The position numbers were made by a program, and so were the translations under genes. A DNA stretch of 64,000 nt from Limnohabitans sp. Hippo3 (GTDB taxonomy: Bacteria > Pseudomonadota > Gammaproteobacteria > Burkholderiales > Burkholderiaceae_C): contig NZ_NESF01000001.1 in NCBI RefSeq assembly GCF_003063665.1, positions 1 through 64,000 of the forward strand, written 5' to 3'. Under the pieces are notes generated by a model. The model was not told the DNA's origin and did not search any database. It saw only the letters and a program-made list of their open reading frames with translations. Numbering within the stretch: position 1 is the first letter of the stretch; the number at the start of each line of letters is the position of its first letter. Shown here in pieces: positions 15,219 through 24,840 of this stretch.

Positions 15219-17726
15219 TCAGCGCACTTGCAAGATGGTGTCGAACAATGCCATGGCGGTTTGCATGACTTTGGCGTTGGCCTGGTAGGCCTGCTGAAAA
15301 CGAACCAAGGCCGAGGCTTCTTCGTCTAGGCTGACACCCGAGATACCGTCGCGGGCCTCTTGTGCTTGCTGATAGACCACGCTCAGAGCCTGCTCGGCAA
15401 TGGCGGCCTGGCGGGCCACATTGCCCACCTGGTTCACGCGCTCGATGTAGGCCTCGGTCATGGTCAGGCCACCGGGCATGGTGCGCTTGGTTTCCAGATT
15501 GACCAGCCGCAGCATGGTTTCGTTGTTGCCGATGCCGTCGCGGTTGCCGTCGATTGTGAACTGGTCGCCGGCTTTGGGCGCGGTCGAAAAAGACAGCTTC
15601 AGACCCCGGTAGCTCAGGCTGGGAGTGGCTGACAATGGGTCGGGGATCAGGCGACGCTCGGCCAGCACGGTATTGGTGCGGCTGTCGATGATCTTGTAAT
15701 CCTGGTCGCTGGTGAACTCGACTTGCAGGGCCGAAGCGCGCAAGGTTTGTTTCATGTCACCCTGGATACCGCTGAATTGGGCGGTGATGTTGACGGTGCT
15801 GGCTGGGGCATTTGCGCTGAGGCTTTGGTCAGTCACGAAAACCAGCAAATCATCGGGTGTGCCGCCTTCAATGCTGATGGTGGTGTCAAAGCCCAGGCGC
15901 TGCAAGTCGGCAGGTGTGCCTGAGCCCATGCCCAGGCGGATGTCATCGGTGGTGTTGCTCGCGGGTCGGCTCAAGACCAGCTTGCCGTCTTGTATGGATG
16001 CGGTGACCCGGCTGCTGACGGGGTCCGCTGCGGTGGCGTCGTTGATCCAGTCAACGACTTTGCTCAAGGTGATCGGGCCGTCTAGTGCGGGCAAGTCTTT
16101 TCCGTTGAGCGTGAGGGCACCAGCGGCAAAGCCATCGGTGCTGTTGACAAAGGTTTTGCTGGTCAGTGTGGCGGCGGTTTTGAGGGGGCTTTGTATTTCC
16201 CCGGTCACGGCGTTGAATTGTTGGCTCAGGCTGACGCTGGCTTTGGCCCCCATGAAAATGTCCATGCCCAAATAGCTGCCGGGATGCGATGCGTTGAGCG
16301 TGGTGGCGCTGTAGGTGGCGCCCGCCTCCATGCCGTTGGCTTGTTTGACCAACAGACCTTGCTGGGTGGGGGTCAGGGCGCTGCCCAGCAGGTGACGGCC
16401 GTCGCGGGTGAGCACCTGGAGGGTCTGGCCGGGGCCAGGTGATTGCAGGGTCAGGGACAGGTTCTGGGTGCCAATCGGGATCAACCCCAGGCTAGTAAAC
16501 CCCTGACTGGGTTCGATGCGCAAACCGGTCAGCGTGGCAATTTGTGGCGCTTGTGCCAGAGCCAGATCGCCACGCAATTGGTTAGGCCCCTGGTAGTCTG
16601 GTGGTGAGTAAAGAATGCGTGCTTGGGCCGTGCCGCTGTTCAGCGGGTCGTCAATCACACGGAACTGACCGGCAGCGGCCACCCGATTGGCGTCCTGAAT
16701 GACCATGGTCATGCTGGCGGCCTTGCCGTCTTGCCCCGGTGCAAAGCCAAACAAATTGCCCCCCAGCTGGCCTTCTGCGTCCACGCCATCGCTGTGAACG
16801 GCGTTGACACTGTCCACCAAGGTGGCGGCCAGGCCATCCAGGGCATTGCTGGCGGGTTTGAGCACTTGATCCCGGAAGCTCATTACGCCGCCGATCTTGC
16901 CGCTGGTGATGCCGGGCATGGTTTCGGGGGTGCCGTAGGCGTCGATGATGAATTCCAGCTTGCCAGGCTCGATGCTGGACGGAATGACGCTGATGGAGCG
17001 AGAGGTGGTTTGGCTGACCAAAATACCCTGATCCAGCGTGTCGCCGACACTGACGGTGACGGCACCGTTGGGTTCAAAGCGGGTTTTGATGGCCACCAGG
17101 CTGGAGAGTTCGCGCAACAACAAGTCACGTTGGTCCAGCAGTTCAGAGGGCTGGCTGGCTGCGCTGCTGTGCTTGGCCAGTTGCTTGTTCATTTGTGACA
17201 GCTGGTAGGTCAGGGCGTTGACCTGGCCGACATCGGTTTCGACCGATTGGCGTGTTTCAGTGTCCAGAATTTCGAATTGACCGGCCAATTGTCGAAAGCG
17301 GGCGGCCAAGCCATCGGCATCGCGCAAGAATATGCTGCGCGAGACCACCGAAGCGGGGTCACTGGACAGGTCGCGCGCCGATTCAAAAAATCGGTTCATG
17401 GCCGTGGTCAGACCGATGCTTTCATCGCCCATCACGTCGATCAGGCGGTTCACATAAGACAGTAAAGGCTTTTGGCTGGCCAGATCGCTGTTGCTATTGC
17501 GCAGGTTCGACTCGACAAAGGCATCGTATTGGCGCTGTACCGCGTCAAAGCGGGCACCTGTGCCCAGGTAGCTGTTGCCGATTTGCCGGGGTTGGTTGGC
17601 AGTGAGGGAGACGTCCTGGCGGGTATAGCCATCGGTGTTGACGTTGGCGATGTTGTTGGACACTGTGGCCAGTGCCAGTTGGTAGGCTGTGACACCCGAG
17701 CTGCCGATGCTGAGCAAGTCACTCAT
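15219..17726 (-). CDS. flgK: Hook-filament junction protein FlgK (HAP1), long form
   Basis: An 835-residue FlgK, longer than the common 550-650. The ends are canonical: an N-terminal rod/hook motif (SSGVTAYQLALATVSNNIANVNTDGYTRQ region) and a C-terminal EEASALVRFQQAYQANAKVM helix. The extra length lies in the middle (about 300-700), where outer-domain insertions occur. Its start overlaps the flgJ stop (ATGA). It sits between FlgE and FlgL in the assembled organelle. Confidence 0.95.
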   Translation of the reverse strand: MSDLLSIGSSGVTAYQLALATVSNNIANVNTDGYTRQDVSLTANQPRQIGNSYLGTGARFDAVQRQYDAFVESNLRNSNSDLASQKPLLSYVNRLIDVMGDESIGLTTAMNRFFESARDLSSDPASVVSRSIFLRDADGLAARFRQLAGQFEILDTETRQSVETDVGQVNALTYQLSQMNKQLAKHSSAASQPSELLDQRDLLLRELSSLVAIKTRFEPNGAVTVSVGDTLDQGILVSQTTSRSISVIPSSIEPGKLEFIIDAYGTPETMPGITSGKIGGVMSFRDQVLKPASNALDGLAATLVDSVNAVHSDGVDAEGQLGGNLFGFAPGQDGKAASMTMVIQDANRVAAAGQFRVIDDPLNSGTAQARILYSPPDYQGPNQLRGDLALAQAPQIATLTGLRIEPSQGFTSLGLIPIGTQNLSLTLQSPGPGQTLQVLTRDGRHLLGSALTPTQQGLLVKQANGMEAGATYSATTLNASHPGSYLGMDIFMGAKASVSLSQQFNAVTGEIQSPLKTAATLTSKTFVNSTDGFAAGALTLNGKDLPALDGPITLSKVVDWINDATAADPVSSRVTASIQDGKLVLSRPASNTTDDIRLGMGSGTPADLQRLGFDTTISIEGGTPDDLLVFVTDQSLSANAPASTVNITAQFSGIQGDMKQTLRASALQVEFTSDQDYKIIDSRTNTVLAERRLIPDPLSATPSLSYRGLKLSFSTAPKAGDQFTIDGNRDGIGNNETMLRLVNLETKRTMPGGLTMTEAYIERVNQVGNVARQAAIAEQALSVVYQQAQEARDGISGVSLDEEASALVRFQQAYQANAKVMQTAMALFDTILQVR

Positions 17727-18196
17727 GGCTTATCTCCGAGCTTGAAGCCGTTGGGGCGCTCCAGGCGGTAGGCCTCGACTGCGGCGGGTTTGATGGCCAT
17801 GGGTTCGCGGGGCGGATTCAGGGGCAGGGCGGGTGCGTTCATGCTGACGGGCTGGCGCTGGCGCAGGGCGTCTTGCGTGCTAAGGGTCTGGGCTTGGTTC
17901 ATCTGGCGCTCCATCATGTCGGCCAGGCCCATGCCGCCACGCTTGACCATTTGCAGCGAGACTTCCTTATCCATCAGGTCCTGGTACATGTCCATGTTGC
18001 CGCTGTCCACCAGATCGCTTTTTTCGATCGACTCGCGCATGGTTTTCATCATCTGCTGGATGAAGTAGGCCTCGAACTGCTCAGAGGTCTGGCGGATGGC
18101 TTTCGACGGGTCTTGCGCCGCCTCACCCTTCAAACGCGTGAGGGCGTTGAAGTCCAGGTAGGTGCTGGAAGAGGTGTTGGTGGACAAGTCGCTCAT
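17723..18196 (-). CDS. flgJ: FlgJ-type rod-binding protein without muramidase
   Basis: A 157-residue protein with only the N-terminal rod-binding domain: ASKAIRQTSEQFEAYFIQQM-like helix and a later VQMVKRGGMGLADMM-type helix. The C-terminal peptidoglycan hydrolase domain found in enterobacterial FlgJ (about 310 residues) is absent. It should scaffold rod assembly; wall cutting must come from a separate enzyme not in this window. It lies between flgI and flgK, overlapping the latter by 4 nt. Confidence 0.85.
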   Translation of the reverse strand: MSDLSTNTSSSTYLDFNALTRLKGEAAQDPSKAIRQTSEQFEAYFIQQMMKTMRESIEKSDLVDSGNMDMYQDLMDKEVSLQMVKRGGMGLADMMERQMNQAQTLSTQDALRQRQPVSMNAPALPLNPPREPMAIKPAAVEAYRLERPNGFKLGDKP

Positions 18197-18207
18197 GGGG
18201 AGGCTCT

Positions 18208-19332
18208 TTAGATCACGATCAGTTCGGCACGCAAGCTGCCCGAACTTTTGAGGGCTTCGAGGATGGCGATCAGTGCCGAGGGCGTAGCACCCACCTGGTT
18301 CACCGCATCGACCACCTGGCGCAAGTCCACACCGGGCTGGAACAGGAACATCGGGTTTTTGGGCTCGGACACGGCGATGTCGGCGTTTTGTACCGCTGCG
18401 GTCTGGCCACGCGAGAGTGCATTGGGCTGAGAGATTTCGTTGGTGGCGGCAATCGCCACCGAGATCGTGCCGTGCGCCACAGCAGCGGCTGTGACACGCA
18501 CATTGCGGCTGATGACCACGGTGCCGGTGCGCGAGTTGATGACCACGCGGGCAGGCGGTTCGCCAGGCACCACGTCGAGGTTTTCCACCATGCTCATGAA
18601 GGCCACGCGCTGCGACATGTCGCTGGGGGCCTTGATGGCGAAAGACATGCCGTCCAGTGCCTGAGCGGTGCCTTGACCGAAGTTTTTGTTGATGGCGTTG
18701 ACGATGGCGGTGGTGGTGGTGAAGTCCGATTCGCGCACGTTCATGACCACATGGTCGGCTCTGTCAAAAGGGGTGTCGACGATGCGCTCGACCGTGGCAC
18801 CGCCTGGGATGCGGGCAGAGGTGGGCACGCCAATGCTGACCTTGGAGCCGGCTGCACTGGTTTCCACGCCAGTGGCTGTCAAGGCGCCTTGGGCCAGGCT
18901 GTAGATCTCGCCGTCAACACCGCGCAGGCTGGTGAGCAGCAAGTTGCCGCCGCGCAGGCTGGTGGCTTTGCCGATGGCGGACACGTTCACGTCGATTTTC
19001 TGGCCAGGCTTGGCAAAGCCCGGCAACTCGGCCGTGACCATCACGGCGGCCACGTTTTTGATGTCGATCTTGCCGCTGGTGGCGTTTTGTTCAAAGTCGG
19101 ACAGCGGGCCATCGATGCCCACACCCAGGCGCGCCAGCATGGCCTTCATGCTTTGGGCGGTGAAGGAGACATCGGCACCGTCGCCTGTGCCTTGCAAGCC
19201 GACCACCAGGCCGTAGCCAATGAGTTGGTTGGTCCGACCGGCTGCGACCGAGGCCAGATCCTTGACGCGGTCTGCCCAGGCCGAGCCGGAGAGACCGAGC
19301 CACAAGATGAGGGCGAAGAGGGTGGGTTTCAT
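18208..19332 (-). CDS. flgI: Flagellar P-ring protein FlgI
   Basis: A 374-residue periplasmic protein that polymerises around the rod in the peptidoglycan layer. A Sec signal peptide (cleavage after about SGSAWA) precedes the conserved DRVKDLASVAAGRTNQLIG start of the mature protein and GYGLVVGLQGTGD. The C-terminal segment (VNQVGATPSALIAILEAL) is also typical. It lies between flgH and flgJ with short gaps. Confidence 0.96.
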   Translation of the reverse strand: MKPTLFALILWLGLSGSAWADRVKDLASVAAGRTNQLIGYGLVVGLQGTGDGADVSFTAQSMKAMLARLGVGIDGPLSDFEQNATSGKIDIKNVAAVMVTAELPGFAKPGQKIDVNVSAIGKATSLRGGNLLLTSLRGVDGEIYSLAQGALTATGVETSAAGSKVSIGVPTSARIPGGATVERIVDTPFDRADHVVMNVRESDFTTTTAIVNAINKNFGQGTAQALDGMSFAIKAPSDMSQRVAFMSMVENLDVVPGEPPARVVINSRTGTVVISRNVRVTAAAVAHGTISVAIAATNEISQPNALSRGQTAAVQNADIAVSEPKNPMFLFQPGVDLRQVVDAVNQVGATPSALIAILEALKSSGSLRAELIVI

Positions 19333-19355
19333 GGGTTTTCCCGCGTGCCTGTGGT

Positions 19356-20096
19356 TTAGAAAGGCCAGAACTTCATCAGGGCGTTGGTGCCCCAGCCGGC
19401 TTTGGCGGCGTTGGCCATGTCACCCGTGCCTCGATAGGCGATCTGGGCATTGGCCAGGCGGCGCGACTGCACAGTGTTGTTGGGCGAGATGTCTTCGGGG
19501 CGGATGATGCCGCTGACCTGGATGATCTCCGCGCCTTCGGTCAGGGCCAGTTGTTTTTCGCCACGCACCATCAGGTTGCCGTTGGCCAATACTTCGACCA
19601 CGGTCACCGACACGTCGCCGATCAGGCTGGCTTGTTGGTCGGCTTCACCACCGCCTACGCTTTCGATGTTGGCTTTACTCAAGTCCACGCCGCCCATGAT
19701 GCCGTCCAGGCGGGTGCCCAAAATTTTGGTAGGTAGACGCATACGCTGAGCCCGTGCGTTCAAACCATCGGGGGCACTGGCCACCGAGGGGATGATGTCG
19801 TTCTTGGCGGCACGTTTGACGCTGCCGCTTTGGGTACGGCCAGCCTGGGTGGATTCATTGAGCAACACGGTGATGACATCGCCCACGTTGTAGGCGCGTA
19901 CGCGGCCAAACCAGTTGTCGCTTTGACGGCCGTTGTAGATGGCACCTGTGGCCATTTTGGGTTTTTCGACAGCGACCGGCAGCACTGGGGCGAATTGGGG
20001 GGAATGGGCCATGGGCGCATTGGGCGAAGCGCAACCGCTCAAACCCAGCACCAAAGCGAAGCCAGACAGGCAGGACAGTGACAGTGTTTTGTTCAT
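19356..20096 (-). CDS. flgH: Flagellar L-ring lipoprotein FlgH
   Basis: A 246-residue outer-membrane lipoprotein. The signal peptide ends with lipobox LGLSGC, so Cys22 is the lipidation site. Conserved FlgH blocks GDVITVLLNESTQA, a GDVSVTVVEVLANGNL segment and IRPEDISPNNTVQS are all present. It forms the L-ring with FlgI's P-ring as the rod bushing. Confidence 0.96.
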   Translation of the reverse strand: MNKTLSLSCLSGFALVLGLSGCASPNAPMAHSPQFAPVLPVAVEKPKMATGAIYNGRQSDNWFGRVRAYNVGDVITVLLNESTQAGRTQSGSVKRAAKNDIIPSVASAPDGLNARAQRMRLPTKILGTRLDGIMGGVDLSKANIESVGGGEADQQASLIGDVSVTVVEVLANGNLMVRGEKQLALTEGAEIIQVSGIIRPEDISPNNTVQSRRLANAQIAYRGTGDMANAAKAGWGTNALMKFWPF

Positions 20097-20106
20097 GGTG
20101 CCCTGC

Positions 20107-20892
20107 TTACATGTTGTTGTTCAGGAAGCGCAGCATGCCGTCCACGGCCGAGATGGCTTTGGAGTTGATTTCATAAGCACGCTGGGTCTCGATCATGTTG
20201 ACCATCTCTTCCACCACATTCACGTTGGACGCTTCCAGGGCTCCTTGCATGATTTGTCCGACACCGGCCACGCCGGGCTGACCCACTTGGGGTGCACCGC
20301 TGGCGGTGGTCTCTTTCATCAGGTTCTGACCAAGCGATTGCAGACCGGCCGGGTTGGCAAAGCGGGCGATCTGGATCTGGCCGATCACTTGGCTGCCGCC
20401 TCCAGCTGCGGTTTCGACCGAGACCGTACCGTCCTGGCCGACGGTGATGCTGGCCACGTTGGGGGGGATGGTGATGGCCGGTTGCAACGGTGCACCGTTG
20501 GCCGTGACCAATTGACCCGTGGAAGAAAGCTTGAAGCCACCGTCGCGGGTGTATGCGATGGTGCCATCGGACTGGGCAATCTGGAAAAACCCCTCGCCTT
20601 GAACAGCCAGATCCAATGCGTTTTTGGTAGTGACCAGGCTGCCTTGGCTGTGGGTTTTTTCGGTCGAGACAATGCGCACACCGGTGCCCAGCATCAGGCC
20701 CGTGGGGGCCTGCGCATCGGCGCCGACCTGAGCCCCTGGTTGGCGCAGGTTTTGGTAGAGCATGTCTTCGAACGAGGCCCGGTCGCGCTTGAAGCCGGTG
20801 GTGTTGACGTTGGCCAGGTTGTTGGAGATGACCGACATGCGCGTTTGTTGTGCGTCCAGGCCGGTTTTGGCAATCCACATTGATGCATCCAT
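20107..20892 (-). CDS. flgG: Distal rod protein FlgG
   Basis: A 261-residue axial protein of the usual FlgG length. The N-terminal motif (TGLDAQQTRMSVISNNLANV) and the C-terminal VVEEMVNMIETQRAYEINSK segment match the family. FlgG forms the distal rod that crosses the rings. It lies 10 nt upstream of flgH and 26 nt after flgF. Confidence 0.96.
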   Translation of the reverse strand: MDASMWIAKTGLDAQQTRMSVISNNLANVNTTGFKRDRASFEDMLYQNLRQPGAQVGADAQAPTGLMLGTGVRIVSTEKTHSQGSLVTTKNALDLAVQGEGFFQIAQSDGTIAYTRDGGFKLSSTGQLVTANGAPLQPAITIPPNVASITVGQDGTVSVETAAGGGSQVIGQIQIARFANPAGLQSLGQNLMKETTASGAPQVGQPGVAGVGQIMQGALEASNVNVVEEMVNMIETQRAYEINSKAISAVDGMLRFLNNNM

Positions 20893-20918
20893 GGGGGGCT
20901 CCTGTCAGTGGTCAGTGT

Positions 20919-21680
20919 TTAGGCGTTTTTCATCATGGAAGCGCCCGATTCGTCGAGCGATTTCGTTTCCTTGATGATGCGAATTTGGGTTTCGAAGCTG
21001 CGTGATTGGTCGATCAGCCGGGTCATGGCCTCAATGGCGCTGACGTTGCTGCCTTCCAGCGCCTGGGGAATCACGCGGGGCACGGTGTTTCCGGCAGGGA
21101 TGTCGGCACCATCGGCTTGACCGTCCAGTTTGAACAAGCCGTCTTGGCGGCGTCCCAGCTTCACGTCGCTGGCATCACGCAGACGCAGCTGGTCGATGAA
21201 GACCGAAGGTGCAGCACCGGCTTGTGTTGGGTCTTTGGCGTAAACGGAGCCATCGGGGTTGATGGACACCATCATGCCCGGGGGCACGGCGATGGGGCCG
21301 CCCTCACCGAGCACCAGATGACCGGATCCGTTTTCCAGCTGCCCCTGTGCGTTGACTTTCAGGTCGCCCCGGCGCGTGAAGGCCAGATCGCCGTTGGGCG
21401 CTTGCACGGCCAATACGGCTTTGCCGGCCAGAGCCATGTCCATGGGGCGACCGGTGGCCATGACGGGGCCGGGGTCAAGACGGATCAAGTCGCGGGCTAC
21501 GGCCTGTGCCTGAAAGCGTGAGTCAAAACCCGGACCTTCCACCTTGACCGATTGCAGGGCCACGTCGTAGCTGTTTTTGAAGCCGATCGTGGACACGTTG
21601 GCCAGTTCATTGACCAGCACCTGGCGGGCTGTGGCCTGCTCCTTGATGGTGGCATTGGATGTGAAGACAAGGCGGTCCAT
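20919..21680 (-). CDS. flgF: Proximal rod protein FlgF
   Basis: A 253-residue rod protein. It has the axial-family N-terminus (TARQVLVNELANVSTIGFK) and a C-terminal SNVSAIEAMTRLIDQSRSFE helix. FlgF is paralogous to FlgG and is smaller at its centre. Position between flgE and flgG follows the standard operon order. Confidence 0.94.
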   Translation of the reverse strand: MDRLVFTSNATIKEQATARQVLVNELANVSTIGFKNSYDVALQSVKVEGPGFDSRFQAQAVARDLIRLDPGPVMATGRPMDMALAGKAVLAVQAPNGDLAFTRRGDLKVNAQGQLENGSGHLVLGEGGPIAVPPGMMVSINPDGSVYAKDPTQAGAAPSVFIDQLRLRDASDVKLGRRQDGLFKLDGQADGADIPAGNTVPRVIPQALEGSNVSAIEAMTRLIDQSRSFETQIRIIKETKSLDESGASMMKNA

Positions 21681-21721
21681 GGTGGTTTTCTCAGAGGTTC
21701 AGACGTGCGGGGTTCAGGGCA

Positions 21722-24082
21722 TCAAGAACGGATGTTGATGATGGCGCTGGTCATGGTGCTGCTGGTCTCGATGGCTTTGGCGTTGGCCTGGAAGTTTCGC
21801 TGGGCGGTGATTAGATCGACCAGTTCTTGGGTCAAGTCCACGTTGGCGCGTTCGGTGGCGCCTGCACGGATCGAGCCGAAACCGGCCGAGCCAGCTTCAC
21901 CGATTTTGGCGACACCCGAGGTGGCCGAAGCGAGGTAACTTGCGTCACCCACCTGCCGCAGGCCGGACGGGCTGGAAAAGTTGGCCAACACAATCTTGCC
22001 CAACGAGACTTGCGAGCCATTGGAGTAGGTGGCGTTGACCAAGCCATCCACGCCGATGTTCAGCCCCATCAGCTCGCCCTCAGGCGCACCGTCTTGTGAC
22101 TGTGATAGCACCGCGAAGGCGCTGGAGTATTGGGTGGATTTGGTGAAGTCGATCGACATGGTCAGCGCACCCTTCCCGCCCGCCAGAAAGGCGGTTTCGA
22201 AGGGCATGCCGGTCAATGGCGAGATGGGTTTACCCGTGAGGTCAAAGCTCAGCTCGCCGCGGTCGAGGTAAACAGGCCACCATTCGGTTTGGGTGGACAG
22301 TCCGGAGGCGTCTTCTGTTTGAATACCGTTCTTAACAAATTGCAATGCACCGTTTTCGGTGAATTGGGTCAATTTTTTCCACTCACTGGTGGAGCCGAAT
22401 TGCATTTCGGTGTTGGCCAATCCCCAGTCGGCAGAGCCGGTGACCTGGATGGCAGAGTTTTCCCCGGTTGTGCCCGTTGTGAAGACAAACTGTTTTAATT
22501 TGGCATCGAAATTGACCGTGACACCCGAGACGATTCGACCCGTGGATGGATCGACCTTGCCGTTGATGTTGTCTTGCAAGGCCTTAGCAAAACTGTCGAT
22601 GTTGGTGTAAGTGGTGGGGAAAGAAAGCTCGACCTTGAAGGCATAACCGTCGACAGAGACAAAGAAGTCCTTGTTGGCCGATGTGGTGCTGATGCTCTTG
22701 GTGGTGTTGATGGTCATGCTCTCGCCGCGCAAAACCGCTGGTTCACTGGGTTTGCCGCGTTTGGCTTCGTTGTCGGAAGGCTCGACATTAAGACCTGCGC
22801 CCGTCAGTCCCATAACACTTTGAGCTGTCGAATTTTCACTGTGGATGAGGATGCTGGAAGAGTCGCCTGTGGTACCCGAGGCAATTGAAAATCGCGATGT
22901 GTCTGGATCAAAAGCCACGGTAATGCCAAACCGCGCGTTTTTGCTAAATTCGTTTTCCGCTGTTGCTGTGTTGTCAAGGGTGTCTGCTAACGAACCAAGC
23001 TTGTTGTTGATTGCGATTTCAACGTTACGAGCAAGGACCTCTGGATCTTGATCTCCGGCTTTCAGTGCGTAGGTGATAAGTTGATCTGGTGATCCATCAA
23101 CTTTGATCTGGAAACTCACTGAGCCGGTTCCGGCACCAATCGGTGCAGGTGGTGAACCGGTAACCAATACGCCATTAGCAAAATTGGAAGTTGTCAGCGG
23201 TACACCTACAGCCGTTGCTGGCGAGGAGCGACGAATATCAGTCAGTTGGTCCAGAGAATACATTTCGGTGGTGCCAGAACTGGGGACCACACGGGGGTCG
23301 CTCTTGGGCAGTACATCGCCATATTTGTTGACAAACAATGCCCCACCCACTTTGTCAGTCGCTTGCTGCAGCGCTGGTTTGACCTGGGTGTCGCCCACAA
23401 AAAAGTAGGTTTGCCATTTGGAGCTGGGGGGCGTTTGATCTTGGCTGGCGTTTTGGGTTTTGGCGTAGTAGACCGTGGCCAGGTAACCGTTACCACCGCT
23501 GTCGTACACCGTCAAAGCCGTGCTTTTGTTGTAGGTGCTGGGATTGCTTCGGTCAAAGTCAGCCGTGATCACGGCAGAGTCAGCGGGCAGGTTCAGACCC
23601 AGCTGGATTTTGGTGGTTTCAACTGCCTCCCCTGAGGTCTTTGGTGGAATGGTCAAAGCGTTGAGGTCGGTCAAGTCAGCCTTGCCGGAGGAGTCAACAG
23701 ACGCTGCCATCAAACGCTGCCCTGTGGAGTTGACCACGTTGTTTTGGTCGTTCAGGGTGAAGGAGCCGTTACGGGTGTAGATGTCTTGCAGACCGTCTGG
23801 TGTCTTCAGCGGGAAAAAGCCATCACCCGTGATGGCCAGGTCCAGCGAATTGCCAGATGTGGAGATGTTGCCCTGGCTGAATTCCTGGCTCACTTGCTTG
23901 AGGGAGACGCCTTGACCGATGTTGCTGGACGACTTTTGCAGGGGCGAGGTCGAGAAAATGTCGCCAAAGTCGGCCCGCGAGCGCTTGAAGCCCGAGGTGC
24001 CCACGTTGGCGATGTTGTTGGAGGTGACGGCCAACTGGGCCGTGGCCGAGTTCAGTCCGGTGAGCGAGGTGTAGAACGACAT
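21722..24082 (-). CDS. flgE: Hook protein FlgE, enlarged
   Basis: A 786-residue hook protein, nearly twice the enterobacterial length of about 400. The N-terminus (GLNSATAQLAVTSNNIANVG) and C-terminus (VDLTQELVDLITAQRNFQAN) are canonical, so the additional residues lie in the outer domains (about 150-650), rich in Ser/Thr/Gly. The hook is a universal joint, and large FlgE variants with outer-surface insertions are known from other bacteria. It is followed by flgF after 41 nt. Confidence 0.95.
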   Translation of the reverse strand: MSFYTSLTGLNSATAQLAVTSNNIANVGTSGFKRSRADFGDIFSTSPLQKSSSNIGQGVSLKQVSQEFSQGNISTSGNSLDLAITGDGFFPLKTPDGLQDIYTRNGSFTLNDQNNVVNSTGQRLMAASVDSSGKADLTDLNALTIPPKTSGEAVETTKIQLGLNLPADSAVITADFDRSNPSTYNKSTALTVYDSGGNGYLATVYYAKTQNASQDQTPPSSKWQTYFFVGDTQVKPALQQATDKVGGALFVNKYGDVLPKSDPRVVPSSGTTEMYSLDQLTDIRRSSPATAVGVPLTTSNFANGVLVTGSPPAPIGAGTGSVSFQIKVDGSPDQLITYALKAGDQDPEVLARNVEIAINNKLGSLADTLDNTATAENEFSKNARFGITVAFDPDTSRFSIASGTTGDSSSILIHSENSTAQSVMGLTGAGLNVEPSDNEAKRGKPSEPAVLRGESMTINTTKSISTTSANKDFFVSVDGYAFKVELSFPTTYTNIDSFAKALQDNINGKVDPSTGRIVSGVTVNFDAKLKQFVFTTGTTGENSAIQVTGSADWGLANTEMQFGSTSEWKKLTQFTENGALQFVKNGIQTEDASGLSTQTEWWPVYLDRGELSFDLTGKPISPLTGMPFETAFLAGGKGALTMSIDFTKSTQYSSAFAVLSQSQDGAPEGELMGLNIGVDGLVNATYSNGSQVSLGKIVLANFSSPSGLRQVGDASYLASATSGVAKIGEAGSAGFGSIRAGATERANVDLTQELVDLITAQRNFQANAKAIETSSTMTSAIINIRS

Positions 24083-24133
24083 GCTGAAGGGCTCCTGTGG
24101 TGATGGGTGTGTTGTGGGGTGTCGGGCTGTTGC

Positions 24134-24826
24134 TTAAAGGCCTACGCGCTTGACGTCGGACAGCAGCATGGTTTTGCCGCCGTCCACTTCGACGCTGACG
24201 CTGCCATCGGCCGGGTTGGTGGCGATAGCACGCACGGTGGACAAGGTGCTGACCGGGATCGGGACAGTCTGACCGTTGACCACAGCGGTGGCGCTCAGGC
24301 GGTACAGGCCGCTGGGCACGGGGTTGTCTGCGGCGTCCCTGCCGTCCCAAGCCACAGGCATGGTGCCGGGGGGCTGTGGGCCTGCGATCAGTTCTTGGAC
24401 CAAACGGCCTTGTCGGTCGTGCACGTTGACCTGAATGCCGCTGGCACCAAAGGGCAGGTCAATACTGCCCTCAACGCCGCTACCCGAGGTCACCAGGGTG
24501 GGGGTGTCGGTCATGGCCACTTTTTTGCCGATGAGCGAGGCGCTGTTGAGCATGCGTTCGCCCGACATGGCGGTTACGAAGGTGTCCAGCGAGGTTTGCA
24601 TGTTGGTGAGGGCTTCGAGTTGCGAGAACTGGGCCAGCTGGGCCACGAAGGCTTCGTTCTTGACGGGCTCCAAAGGATTCTGGTTTTGCAGCTGAGCGGT
24701 GAACAAGGTCAGGAAGTCCTGTTTGCCCATTTCCTCGCTGGTTTTGGATTTGCCCTTGTCTTTCACGTCTTCGTAACGCGTGACGTTCTTGAGCAGGCTG
24801 GAGGAGCTGACGGTATCGGTGGCCAT
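24134..24826 (-). CDS. flgD: Hook cap scaffold FlgD
   Basis: A 230-residue hook assembly scaffold. The N-terminal export and binding region carries the family block LTLFTAQLQNQNPLEPVKN and FVAQLAQFSQLEALTNM; the C-terminal part (about 110-210) contains the FLN-like/Ig-like domain (GRLVQELIAGPQPPGTMPVAWDG). FlgD caps the hook during growth and is later replaced by FlgK. Confidence 0.95.
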   Translation of the reverse strand: MATDTVSSSSLLKNVTRYEDVKDKGKSKTSEEMGKQDFLTLFTAQLQNQNPLEPVKNEAFVAQLAQFSQLEALTNMQTSLDTFVTAMSGERMLNSASLIGKKVAMTDTPTLVTSGSGVEGSIDLPFGASGIQVNVHDRQGRLVQELIAGPQPPGTMPVAWDGRDAADNPVPSGLYRLSATAVVNGQTVPIPVSTLSTVRAIATNPADGSVSVEVDGGKTMLLSDVKRVGL

Positions 24827-24840
24827 GGTGTGCTTTCGGA

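Noticed and set aside
18388..19359. 323-codon plus-strand frame opposite flgI
   Set aside because: Antisense shadow of a well-supported gene; His/Gly-rich composition typical of reversed GC-rich coding DNA.
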